Source: Perlabentimonas sp041656735
Lineage (GTDB): Bacteria; Bacteroidota; Bacteroidia; Bacteroidales; Tenuifilaceae
NCBI GenBank assembly: GCA_041656735.1
Contig: JBBACY010000012.1
Location: 1 to 64,000 of the forward strand
DNA: 64,000 bases
Reading direction: 5' to 3'
The notes under the pieces are model-generated. The model did not search any database, had not been told where the DNA came from, and saw only the letters and a program-made list of their open reading frames with translations. Made by a program: the position numbers and the translations under genes. Below, one piece after another: positions 26,978 to 35,269 of the stretch; the stretch's first letter is position 1, and each line of letters starts with the position of its first letter.

Positions 26978-27009
26978 TTTGTGGGGGAGTTAAGAGTTAA
27001 AAGTTATAA

Positions 27010-27051
27010 GTGAAAAGTGAAAAGTGAAAAGTGAAAAGTGAAAAGTTAAAA
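27010..27051. repeat. tandem 7-nt repeat upstream of pncB
   Basis: Five exact copies of GTGAAAA (27010-27044) are followed by a degenerate sixth (GTTAAAA). The tract lies 33-74 nt before the pncB ATG. Pure short repeats are prone to slippage. The remaining 27052-27311 shows no gene or clear signal. Confidence 0.75.
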
Positions 27052-27311
27052 GTAATGAGATGTCAAAATGCTAAACGCACTTCGTACATTCTCGAAGTTT
27101 ATACCTGTCTAAAACATTCCTTCTTCCAAGACGAAATGTTGTGATTGCAATTACTAGCAGAAAACAACGACAGGGTTTTGTTTTCCGCATCATCGCAAAG
27201 GCTGGTTGTTTAATAGTAAAGCGTAGATAATATCAACTAATTACATCCTACCTTTTAGTAGAAACCGTATTGTAACTCAATGGTTCAAACAAGATGGAAT
27301 AATTATTCGGG

Positions 27312-28094
27312 CTATAAAATGGTGAGTATGTCGCCAGTTTTAATTTGCGGACCCTTAAAACTCTTACTAAACTCTTCAATAACGTGGGTTGCTGTGCAAT
27401 GCGATGGGTAAACGCGTTTAACGTTATTTTTCTTTAAATACTCAATTGTTTTCTGCGTTTGTAGGTTATTCTCCTTTAAATGAAAACCTCCCATAACTCC
27501 AGCAATAGTTTGTTGACCAGTTACCTTTTTTGCGTATTCGAGCGTGTTCACAATGCCTGCATGACCACACCCAGTTATAACAAAAACACCATTGTTAACT
27601 CTAAACGCTAAAGCGCTATCGTCCATTACGTAATCGGGTGTTTCATCATCAAAAACAAAGGATGTTGTTTGTGATTCAAAGTCTGTAATGCGAGGTATTT
27701 CACCGAGGAAATATGCCCCTTGGAATAATTCGTGCGGCTGAGCGGTTGTGATAAGCGTGAACTTATCGCGGATGCTCTCCTCATCGTTTTTAAGACCAAT
27801 GTATGCGCCACCGTTTTTTCTGTATCGCTTAGCAAAGCATGCAGGGTGACAAATTAAATTACCCCCATTTATGTAGTTTAGCCCATTCCCATGGTCGTAG
27901 TGTCCGTGGCTAAGAACAATTTGCTGAACATCCCTGATATCCAGATTCATTATCTCGGCATTACGGAGGAATAAATCGGTTTGCCCTGTATCGAAGAGGA
28001 TTTTATTGCCCTCATATTCAATAAAATATGATAAGCCGTGCTCTGCCAACGTATTTGGACCTGGTGTATTATCAACTAAAATAGAGATTTTCAT
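27312..28094 (-). CDS. MBL-fold metallo-hydrolase
   Basis: The 260-residue protein has the metallo-beta-lactamase motif HGHYDHGNG with His63, His65, Asp67 and His68, a later GCGHAGIVNTLEYA loop and a C-terminal PSHCTATHVI. It belongs to the COG1237 group, which resembles the archaeal 7,8-dihydropterin-6-methyl-beta-ribofuranosylaminobenzene 5'-phosphate synthase of methanopterin synthesis. In bacteria lacking methanopterin the substrate is unknown. It is monocistronic. Confidence 0.8.
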   Translation of the reverse strand: MKISILVDNTPGPNTLAEHGLSYFIEYEGNKILFDTGQTDLFLRNAEIMNLDIRDVQQIVLSHGHYDHGNGLNYINGGNLICHPACFAKRYRKNGGAYIGLKNDEESIRDKFTLITTAQPHELFQGAYFLGEIPRITDFESQTTSFVFDDETPDYVMDDSALAFRVNNGVFVITGCGHAGIVNTLEYAKKVTGQQTIAGVMGGFHLKENNLQTQKTIEYLKKNNVKRVYPSHCTATHVIEEFSKSFKGPQIKTGDILTIL

Positions 28095-28246
28095 TTTTCG
28101 TTGGTTGCTGTAATCTTATATAAAATTTTAATCCTATCAAATTACATATAATTTTGTAAAATGCAAAGTAATAAGTTTAGCCCTGTATTTATTAAGAAGT
28201 AAGTACCGTTCTTGAAACAACGTACATTCGTTAGCAAAATTGATAA

Positions 28247-29803
28247 TCAACTTAAATTCAATTGCTTACCTATCATGTCAATTAATTTGTCCTTATCTAT
28301 TGGTTTTGAAATAAAGTCGTTACACCCATATTTTATGGCCAACTCTTTATCTTGTGCAGAAGTATATGCTGTTTGGGCTATAATGGGCAAATCTGGAAAT
28401 ACCGATTTAATTTTTGCCGTTGCCTCGTACCCATTCATTATAGGCATCTTAATGTCCATTAACACGATATCAACATTTCTGCTCATACATATTTCAACAG
28501 CCTCTTTCCCATTTTTTGCTCGAATAAGGTTACAGTTCATTCCACTTTCCTCATGTAATAATGCTTCAATATATAGGAAGTTCACCTCCTCATCTTCTGC
28601 AACAAGTATTGTGCAATTCATCTTATTTGTTGGGGCAGGGCTATTTTCGGAAGTGTTCTCAACCATTTTCTTCGAACATTTATAAGGGATGGTAACATAG
28701 AAGGTTGATCCTTTCCCTTTTTCCGATTCAAAAGTAATATCCCCTCCCATTAAGTTTACATTCTCTTTTGAAATGGGTAAACCAAGTCCTAGTCCCCCCC
28801 ACTTTCGTGAAATTTCTTTTTCAACCTGAGAGAAGCGTTTAAAAATTAGCTCATAGTTTTCTGGCGATATTCCAATGCCTGAATCTTTTACATAAAGTAC
28901 AAGGTTATTACCTACAACATTATATCCCATTTCAATAAACCCGCTTTCTGTGTATCGGAATGCATTTTCGAGCAGATTACTCAATATTTTATTAAGTTTT
29001 GTTCTATCTGCGATAATATGACTCTTGCTATCGCTTAGCTCCTTTTTAAGAGTAAAATTAATGGTTGTTTCCTTGGCTTTTAGGTTAAAAATAGAGAATA
29101 GATCCATCAAACAATCATTTAAACAGAACAGCGTTTCGTTTAGTTTTTCCTGCTTCATTTCTAGGTTCGAAATCTCCAATATATCATCAATAATCCGAAG
29201 TAACTGCTGACTGCTACTTGCAACAATTCCCGAATAGTATTTCCTTCGCTCATAAGGTATATCTGGGTCGTCTAATAATTTAGAAAAACCTATTATACCA
29301 TTCATCGGAGTTCGAATTTCATGTGACATATTATTGAGGAACTCTGTTTTTAGCTTGTCACTCTCTTCGGCCTTCTGTTTGGCTTGTTTTAACTCTTGGT
29401 TCTTCTTAAGTAGCGCTGAATTTTTTGTGTTAATTAAATGTTTAATGGCCATTTTTTGTTTCATCTCAGTGGGAAACCACCTGTACAATACAATAACCAG
29501 AACCAGTACACCGGTTATAAATGTTACAAACTTCGGGAGAAAAACATATTCGGGTTTTGTTAGTGTATCAAAAAAACTAATGGGAATAAATCCTTCTTGA
29601 GAGGCATGCCGTAAGCCAAAGTAAACACCTTCAATTACTGTCCTAAAGGCATCAATTATTAGAATAAGTAGTAAGAGATTCAGTAGCTTATCTTGGTTTT
29701 GTTTCCGATGAATTTTCTGGAGAAAAAAAAGGAGTATATACAACCAGGTTGCTACTATTAGGCCGTAAGTAATTAGCGTAATATATTTAAAGGGCTCTTC
29801 CAT
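28247..29803 (-). CDS. hybrid sensor histidine kinase/response regulator
   Basis: The 518-residue protein has three or four membrane helices in residues 5-110 and a coiled coil (about 120-150). HisKA follows with His161 in FLNNMSHEIRTPMNGIIGF. HATPase has the N box (SNLLENAFRYTESG), KDSGIGISPENYELIFKRF and GGLGLGLPIS. A C-terminal receiver domain has Glu-Asp-Glu (VAEDEEVN), phospho-Asp450 in VLMDIKMPIMNG and Lys in FISKPID. No separate response regulator or HPt gene is adjacent. The next 338 nt upstream (29804-30141) contain no gene that I can support. Confidence 0.92.
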   Translation of the reverse strand: MEEPFKYITLITYGLIVATWLYILLFFLQKIHRKQNQDKLLNLLLLILIIDAFRTVIEGVYFGLRHASQEGFIPISFFDTLTKPEYVFLPKFVTFITGVLVLVIVLYRWFPTEMKQKMAIKHLINTKNSALLKKNQELKQAKQKAEESDKLKTEFLNNMSHEIRTPMNGIIGFSKLLDDPDIPYERRKYYSGIVASSSQQLLRIIDDILEISNLEMKQEKLNETLFCLNDCLMDLFSIFNLKAKETTINFTLKKELSDSKSHIIADRTKLNKILSNLLENAFRYTESGFIEMGYNVVGNNLVLYVKDSGIGISPENYELIFKRFSQVEKEISRKWGGLGLGLPISKENVNLMGGDITFESEKGKGSTFYVTIPYKCSKKMVENTSENSPAPTNKMNCTILVAEDEEVNFLYIEALLHEESGMNCNLIRAKNGKEAVEICMSRNVDIVLMDIKMPIMNGYEATAKIKSVFPDLPIIAQTAYTSAQDKELAIKYGCNDFISKPIDKDKLIDMIGKQLNLS

Positions 29804-30141
29804 TTACACAAAGAATATGTCTTTAATTTAAATATTGAAACTTTTCTTCTGCTAGAAATATGTAACTGGTTATTACGAAGTTAATATCACTAACCGACTC
29901 TGAGTATGGCTGTTACTAAATATGCCTTGAATTATATCAACCAACTTGTTAGATATAAACTTACATATAATTTTAGTTAATTCAACGGTAAATATACATT
30001 TTTTGAAAGTAGCAACAGGGTGTTCACTACAAAGAATCAATATTTTCTGTAGGCTTACCAAAAACAACGTGTTTAAACTTGGCTACATTTAATACAGACA
30101 AAAGAAAACAACAACTTACATATATCGTTAGCCCAACGTTG

Positions 30142-32211
30142 CTAGTGATCAAATTTCATTTTCTGAATTCGTACAGCGTTTAGTATTGCCAATAGAGCAA
30201 CACCAACATCGGCAAAAACTGCCTCCCACATTGTTGCTATTCCCCATGCCCCTAAAGCTAAAACGGCTACTTTTACAGCAAATGCCATCGAAATATTTTG
30301 CCAAACAATTCGCTTAGTTTGTTTACCTATATTTATTGCCATTGGTATTTTACTTGGCTTATCGTCTTGTATAACCACATCAGCCGTTTCAATGGTGGCA
30401 TCGCTTCCGAGCCCTCCCATTGCAATACCTACATCGCTTAACGCTACAACAGGGGCATCGTTCACACCATCGCCTACAAACGCAACAGTTTCATTTTGGG
30501 CGATAATCTCCTTCACTTTTTGCAGCTTTTCATCGGGTAGTAAATCACCGAAGGCATTTGATATGCCCAGCTTATTTGAAACAAATTTAACGATGCTGCT
30601 TTTATCGCCGCTTAGCATTGTGATTTTAACTCCTAACGTTTTTAATTGATCTACCGTTCTTTTTGCATCCTCTTTAATGCTATCGGCAATGGTTAAGTAG
30701 CCTACAAATTGTTTATTGTATGCTATGGCAATTACTGTGTAAACTATTGTGGTTGGATCAATGTCGTATTTTATAGAATGCTTATCCATCAGCTTAAAAT
30801 TCCCCACCAATAGCTCTTTCCCACTTATAAATGCTTTTAGTCCGTGACCCGATACCTCCTCTATATCAGTAAGTTTTATTGAATAATCTATTTTACCTAC
30901 ATAACTATGAATTGCCGTTGCCACGGGGTGAGTGCTTTGGCCTTCCAAAGCATTTACCATTTGTAAAATTTCATCTTTATAAAAATGGGGCTTTAAAACC
31001 ACCTCCTGCACTTCAAAAACACCTTCGGTTAGTGTGCCCGTTTTATCCAATACTACATTCTGAATATTTGCAAGAGTGTCTAAAAAATTACTGCCCTTAA
31101 ATAAGATACCATTTCTGCTAGCTGCCCCAATTCCTCCGAAATAACCTAACGGAATACTTATAACTAGGGCGCAGGGGCAAGAAATAACTAAGAACACCAA
31201 TGATTTATAGAGCCACTGGCTAAAATCATAGTTTTCAACAAAGAAGTAAGGAACAACACAAATAAGAACGGCCAAAAAGACAACAATGGGCGTGTAAATC
31301 TTTGCAAATTTTCTTATAAATAGCTCTGTAGGTGCTTTTTGGGCAGTGGCGTTTTGCACCATTTCCAAAATTTTGCTCAGTTTACTATCTGTATATGCCG
31401 TGGTTACTTTTACCTGCGAAACGGTGTTTAGGTTTATCATCCCAGCCAACACCGCATCTCCACTCCTTTTACTGGCGGGCTTGCTTTCGCCTGTAAGTGC
31501 AGCGGTATTAAATAAAGCCGATTTGGAAATCAACTCCCCGTCCAACCCTAATTTCTCACCCGATTTTAGCTGTATGGTATCGCCAATGTTTACACTTTCG
31601 GCTTTAACAATTTTAGGTTGGTTATTAAGTAAAATAGTTACCTCATCGGGTCGTTGATCGAGCAAGGTTTTGATGCTTGTTTTGGCGTTTTTAACTGCCA
31701 ATGTTTGAAACACTTCGCCAATAGAGTAAAATAGCATTACCGCTACGCCTTCGGGATATTGACCAATGGCAAATGCTCCGATGGTAGCAATAGACATTAA
31801 AAAGAATTCGGAAAAAACTTTGCCCTGAAAAATATTTTTGAACGCTTCTATTAAAACAGGAAAACCCACTGGCGCATACGCCAAAGTGTACCAAAAAACC
31901 CTGAACCAACCCGTAAACCAAGGCTGGGTAAAGAAATTGTCAAGTCCAATTGCAACAGATAGCAGTGCGAATGAAACAATTGCGGGGAAAAAGATTTTTG
32001 AAGTAATGCTGTTACCACTTGAATGGCTGCTTGCATTTTCGGCTGTGCGTGCTTCATTTTTAGTCCTTCCGAAAACAGGCTCGGAGATAGCACAACAGCT
32101 ATCTTCTTCGTGTTCATTTTTTAGTTGCAGGTCGGCAATAAGGTTTATTTTCTCTTCTTGAGTACAACAAAGCTGGTTCCCGTTTTCATCATATATATGC
32201 TTATGTTTCAT
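30142..32211 (-). CDS. Zn/Cd/Pb-exporting P1B-type ATPase
   Basis: The 689-residue protein has the P1B core: TGES in LTGESKPASKR, the metal-binding CPC in SCPCALVISIPLGYFGG, the phosphorylation motif DKTGTLTEG, the HP locus STHPVATAI and GDGVNDAPVVALSDVGIAMG. The CPC motif plus the late Lys/Asp-bearing helix (ADVGVALLAILNAVRI) fit the Zn2+/Cd2+/Pb2+ subgroup. Instead of an HMA domain, the N-terminus carries a short His/Cys-rich tail (MKHKHIYD, Cys15-Cys16, Cys39-Cys40) that may bind metal. A cupin gene lies divergently 150 nt away. Confidence 0.9.
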   Translation of the reverse strand: MKHKHIYDENGNQLCCTQEEKINLIADLQLKNEHEEDSCCAISEPVFGRTKNEARTAENASSHSSGNSITSKIFFPAIVSFALLSVAIGLDNFFTQPWFTGWFRVFWYTLAYAPVGFPVLIEAFKNIFQGKVFSEFFLMSIATIGAFAIGQYPEGVAVMLFYSIGEVFQTLAVKNAKTSIKTLLDQRPDEVTILLNNQPKIVKAESVNIGDTIQLKSGEKLGLDGELISKSALFNTAALTGESKPASKRSGDAVLAGMINLNTVSQVKVTTAYTDSKLSKILEMVQNATAQKAPTELFIRKFAKIYTPIVVFLAVLICVVPYFFVENYDFSQWLYKSLVFLVISCPCALVISIPLGYFGGIGAASRNGILFKGSNFLDTLANIQNVVLDKTGTLTEGVFEVQEVVLKPHFYKDEILQMVNALEGQSTHPVATAIHSYVGKIDYSIKLTDIEEVSGHGLKAFISGKELLVGNFKLMDKHSIKYDIDPTTIVYTVIAIAYNKQFVGYLTIADSIKEDAKRTVDQLKTLGVKITMLSGDKSSIVKFVSNKLGISNAFGDLLPDEKLQKVKEIIAQNETVAFVGDGVNDAPVVALSDVGIAMGGLGSDATIETADVVIQDDKPSKIPMAINIGKQTKRIVWQNISMAFAVKVAVLALGAWGIATMWEAVFADVGVALLAILNAVRIQKMKFDH

Positions 32212-32361
32212 ATTTATAATATTTGATTTATTGAGGGTATTTGTGTGCTTTTGGATTTGGATTTTTATGTTCCAGCCTATTCAACTCTCAATAGAAACAA
32301 AACATCACCATAAAGTTTTTGTTTAGCGAATAAGAGGATTGAACCGATAAAAAAGTATACT

Positions 32362-32658
32362 ATGAAAAAAGTGACCAAACCCAAAGTAAAGTTATTGGCT
32401 ATGGGAAAACAGTTTACTGCCAAACAGATGGAAGCAAAGGCAGGTGAACTCTTGCCTAAACATCTTGCAAACATTGAGTCTGTTCTAATTTTATTGGGAG
32501 GAGAATGTGTTCTGGTATTGGCCGATACCGATCATGTACTAAAGCAGGGAGACAGTTTTATTATACCTCCAGGAATAGGGCATCAGATTAGGGTAATTGA
32601 TGATTTTAAAGCGGTTCATGTTATGCCCAATGATATAGAGTTCAAGTTTTTTGAATAA
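32362..32658 (+). CDS. small cupin-domain protein
   Basis: The 98-residue protein is a single conserved-barrel cupin: KAGELLPKHLANIESVLILLGGECVLVL, then LKQGDSFIIPPGIGHQIRVIDDFKAVHVM. The His residues at HLAN and GHQIR are candidate metal ligands. It is divergent from the metal-exporting ATPase gene, and a link to metal response is possible but not shown. From its stop to 32866 nothing is recognised. Confidence 0.82.
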   Translation: MKKVTKPKVKLLAMGKQFTAKQMEAKAGELLPKHLANIESVLILLGGECVLVLADTDHVLKQGDSFIIPPGIGHQIRVIDDFKAVHVMPNDIEFKFFE

Positions 32659-32866
32659 GACTTGTTTACTGCCTTTCCTAGTTTTAATCGGGTTATGTTC
32701 ATTTTTACAGTGTTTTGAGATTAGGCAGGCGCTCAACTCTTTTACTGATATGAATTTATTCGGAAATTCTATTGATTTATCTGTAAATGCCTAATTTTTG
32801 GAAAGCAAAAATTAGGTTATCTCCCTTTTCCAACATCCAATATTAAAAATTCAAGGGCACAACACG

Positions 32867-33349
32867 TTATATGATTTTAAAACTCATCATTTCTACTCTT
32901 TCTTTAATTTCGTAAGCATCAAACCCAAATTTTGCCCATGCCTTTTTTCCAATCTCGTTTTTGGTAAGTACCGACAATTCGACGTAATCTATATCTTTGC
33001 TCTGAAACCACCCTTTAAGTTCTGTCAAGAACTTTCTGGCTATACCAAGTTTTCGATATTCCGGTTCTACAAATACATCGTTTATATACCCATTCTTAGT
33101 AATTTGGAATATGGGCGATCTTGCTTGGATTTCTGCTGCAGCATAACCAATTAACTTACCATTCTTTTCAGCAACTAAAAGAAGCCTATCATCTGCAATC
33201 AGGCTTTTTTCAAGAAAATTTCGATATACTTTATCCGCAGTTTTTGTTGGAGTAAAATAAGGGTCGAAATGAGAATGTTGTTCTAATAAAGCAATGCCAT
33301 ATTTTGTAACTTGCTCTATGTCGTTAAGGTTTGCTTTTCTTATTTTCAT
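32867..33349 (-). CDS. GNAT-family acetyltransferase
   Basis: The 160-residue protein shows the GNAT fold: IRKANLNDIEQVTKYGIALLEQHSHFDPYF at the N-terminus, LIGYAAAEIQ, YINDVFVEPEYRKLGIARKFL with the acetyl-CoA-binding Arg-Lys-Leu-Gly-Ile-Ala, and GKKAWAKFGFDAYEI near the end. It transfers acetyl from acetyl-CoA to an unknown amine. It is the last gene before the minus-strand cassette array and has no attC-like palindrome of its own. Confidence 0.85.
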   Translation of the reverse strand: MKIRKANLNDIEQVTKYGIALLEQHSHFDPYFTPTKTADKVYRNFLEKSLIADDRLLLVAEKNGKLIGYAAAEIQARSPIFQITKNGYINDVFVEPEYRKLGIARKFLTELKGWFQSKDIDYVELSVLTKNEIGKKAWAKFGFDAYEIKERVEMMSFKII

Positions 33350-33496
33350 ATTGATTTGATTAATTAATTTTATGCGCTTGGGCCTAGTAGAAGTTTTAGA
33401 TTTTTAGGTTTAACAACTACCTTTCAACCTTTCTGAAAAGAGTAATTGACACGTTAATGCTGCTGATTCAATATCGCTTAATTAAGGCTCAAGTCA

Positions 33497-33537
33497 TCGA
33501 CTTCGCGCTGCCTGACCGTTACCCTGAACGAAGTCGA
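33497..33537. repeat. dispersed palindromic repeat
   Basis: TCGACTTCG (33497-33505) and CGAAGTCGA (33529-33537) are perfect arms around GACCGTTACCCTGAA. Partial relatives occur near 10558-10597 and 47751-47850. It is intergenic and non-coding. Confidence 0.6.
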
Positions 33538-33668
33538 AGGGGCAGTTATAATTGAATAGTAGGCTTTAATTCGCTTAACTAAACAGCATTAACTACTGAC
33601 TCCCTATAAATATACAAATTTTTGCCATCAATCTCATAGGTAATGCAATGACGATAATAAAACCACGA

Positions 33669-33756
33669 CATTGCAAGGAGGAACGACGAAGAAATCTGTT
33701 GAAGGGAAAGTTCATAATAAAAGATTGCTTCGTCGCAAAGAACGCTCCTCGCAATG
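33669..33756. repeat. dispersed palindromic repeat, CATTGCGAGGAG family
   Basis: CATTGCAAGGAG (33669-33680) faces CTCCTCGCAATG (33745-33756) with one mismatch, and ACGACGAAG/CTTCGTCG form a second pair inside. This kind of intergenic repeat is found in many bacterial phyla. A decayed relative lies at 59690-59770. The surrounding 33350-33797 contains no gene. Confidence 0.6.
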
Positions 33757-33797
33757 ACGGGAAGAAAAACGTGTAGTCAAAATATTAGCCAAACAGC

Positions 33798-33870
33798 TTA
33801 TTGCTAACGTGGTTAAGGGTTATAAAAGTAGGGGCTGCTATCAACGACGAAGTCTGGAAACTTCGCCGAG
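33798..33870 (-). other. half attC-like site after fic gene
   Basis: In gene orientation the sequence CCTACTTTTATAACCC followed by TTAACCACGTTAGCAA matches the right half of the other palindromes. The left half is missing and replaced by the end of the fic gene, so this site looks truncated. Confidence 0.4.
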
Positions 33871-33881
33871 GTAGGGCTTAA

Positions 33882-35006
33882 TTATGCGAAAAGTCTTAAG
33901 TAATTGTCAAATACATACACTCTACCTCGCTGATTTCCTGTTACCTCTTTTAAAATATCAAGTTTTTCTAATTCAACTATTAACTTATACGCTGAAGGCA
34001 AAGATATTCCAGCAATTTCATTCACTTTTTCTGCATTTATCATTGGGCGATTATACAAATAATCAACTATCTTTTTTGCATTTACTGCTCTACTACCTAA
34101 TTTTTGAATGCTTGTTTCAACCTGTTTTTGTAATTGGAGAATATTGTCAAAAGTCGTTATTCCATTCTTTGTGGTTTCAATTATTCCAACCAAAAAGAAC
34201 TTGAACCATTGTGAAAGATTGTTTTTTTCTCTTACCAGCATTAAGTTTTCGTAATATAACTTTCTGTTTTTCTCAAAAAAGTCAGATAGATACAGAATTG
34301 GTCTCTTTAATATTCCTTTGTTAACCAAATATAATGGAATAAGTAACCTGCCAACCCTACCATTCCCATCGAGAAATGGGTGAATCGTTTCAAATTGGTA
34401 ATGGACAAGACCTATTTTAAGTAATTCGGGTATGAAAACTTCTTCGTTGTAAAGAAACTTCTCAATATCGCTCATTAATTCAGGTACAGAAGTATGAACT
34501 GGAGGAATATAAATAGCATCATTAATAGTTGCTCCACCTATCCAATTCTGACTATTTCTGAATTCACCGGGTTGTTTTCGCTCTCCCCTAACTCCTTGAA
34601 GTAGGACTTTATGAGTTTCACGAATTAACCGTGAAGAAAAAGGGAGTTTATCCAATTCCTTTATAGCCCATTCCATTGCTTTCGTATAATTCTGGACTTC
34701 TTCCCAGTCATCTCTTTTATCCAGAGGAATGTCTTCTTTTTCCAATAAAGCCTCTTCCATATTGGTCTGAGTTCCTTCAATTCGGCTACTTTGAGTGGCT
34801 TCTTTAAGGAGGTGCATACTAATAAATAGGTCGATATTTGGAATATACTTTGAGTACATGTCGAGCCTGCCTAATTCTCGGTCAGCTTGACTCAATAACT
34901 GCAACACCTCCATATTATCAACGTACAATTGTTGGTTGATAAATGTAGGTTGAAAACTCTTATAGTAGCCTTGGCTAATGTACTGTCCAGATTTATATTG
35001 CTTCAT
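33882..35006 (-). CDS. Fic-family protein (probable AMP transferase)
   Basis: The 374-residue protein contains the canonical Fic motif HPFLDGNGRVGR (209-220, catalytic His209), the flap region GGATINDAIYIPP, and an N-terminal inhibitory helix motif S-x3-E-G as SSRIEG (73-78), placing it in the N-terminally autoinhibited class. A C-terminal winged-helix region (VNEIAGISLPSAYKLIVELEKL) may contact nucleic acid. Fic enzymes usually transfer AMP onto a target hydroxyl. I use the ATG at 35006, because the six upstream residues would begin at TTG. It is cargo of the cassette array. Confidence 0.9.
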   Translation of the reverse strand: MKQYKSGQYISQGYYKSFQPTFINQQLYVDNMEVLQLLSQADRELGRLDMYSKYIPNIDLFISMHLLKEATQSSRIEGTQTNMEEALLEKEDIPLDKRDDWEEVQNYTKAMEWAIKELDKLPFSSRLIRETHKVLLQGVRGERKQPGEFRNSQNWIGGATINDAIYIPPVHTSVPELMSDIEKFLYNEEVFIPELLKIGLVHYQFETIHPFLDGNGRVGRLLIPLYLVNKGILKRPILYLSDFFEKNRKLYYENLMLVREKNNLSQWFKFFLVGIIETTKNGITTFDNILQLQKQVETSIQKLGSRAVNAKKIVDYLYNRPMINAEKVNEIAGISLPSAYKLIVELEKLDILKEVTGNQRGRVYVFDNYLRLFA

Positions 35007-35122
35007 TCCGATTATTTTAAACAAAGATACCTGTTATTTAAGAAAATACAATAAAACTTAAATAAGAGATGTCCTTATTTAAGTTTTATTGCAACCTGGA
35101 GTTTTGTGTTTTGCAATCGCCT

Positions 35123-35258
35123 TGTTGTTAACGGTTAGTATATGAAAAGTAGGCGATTGCGGACTTCAAACCTGTCAAGTTACAAGACAGATGAAGCGGG
35201 CTGAAACCCTTGAACCTACTGCTATTTCGGCTATTATTTTTATGCATTGTTGTACTTT
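35123..35258 (-). other. attC-like palindrome after HerA-like gene
   Basis: In gene orientation the element runs from GTACAACAATGCATAAAAAT to CCTACTTTTCATATACTAAC and CCGTTAACAAC. The right part resembles that of the site at 37437-37576 (CTACATTTCATACCCG, CAACCGTT). The two arms pair imperfectly. It lies between the HerA-like and fic genes. Confidence 0.45.
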
Positions 35259-35269
35259 CGTGCTTTATT

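Noticed and set aside
28212..28685. plus-strand frame of 157 codons opposite the hybrid kinase
   Set aside because: It is the complement of the receiver domain of a well-supported kinase gene.
33490..33760. CRISPR-like repeat region
   Set aside because: There are two different single palindromes, not regularly spaced identical repeats with unique spacers.
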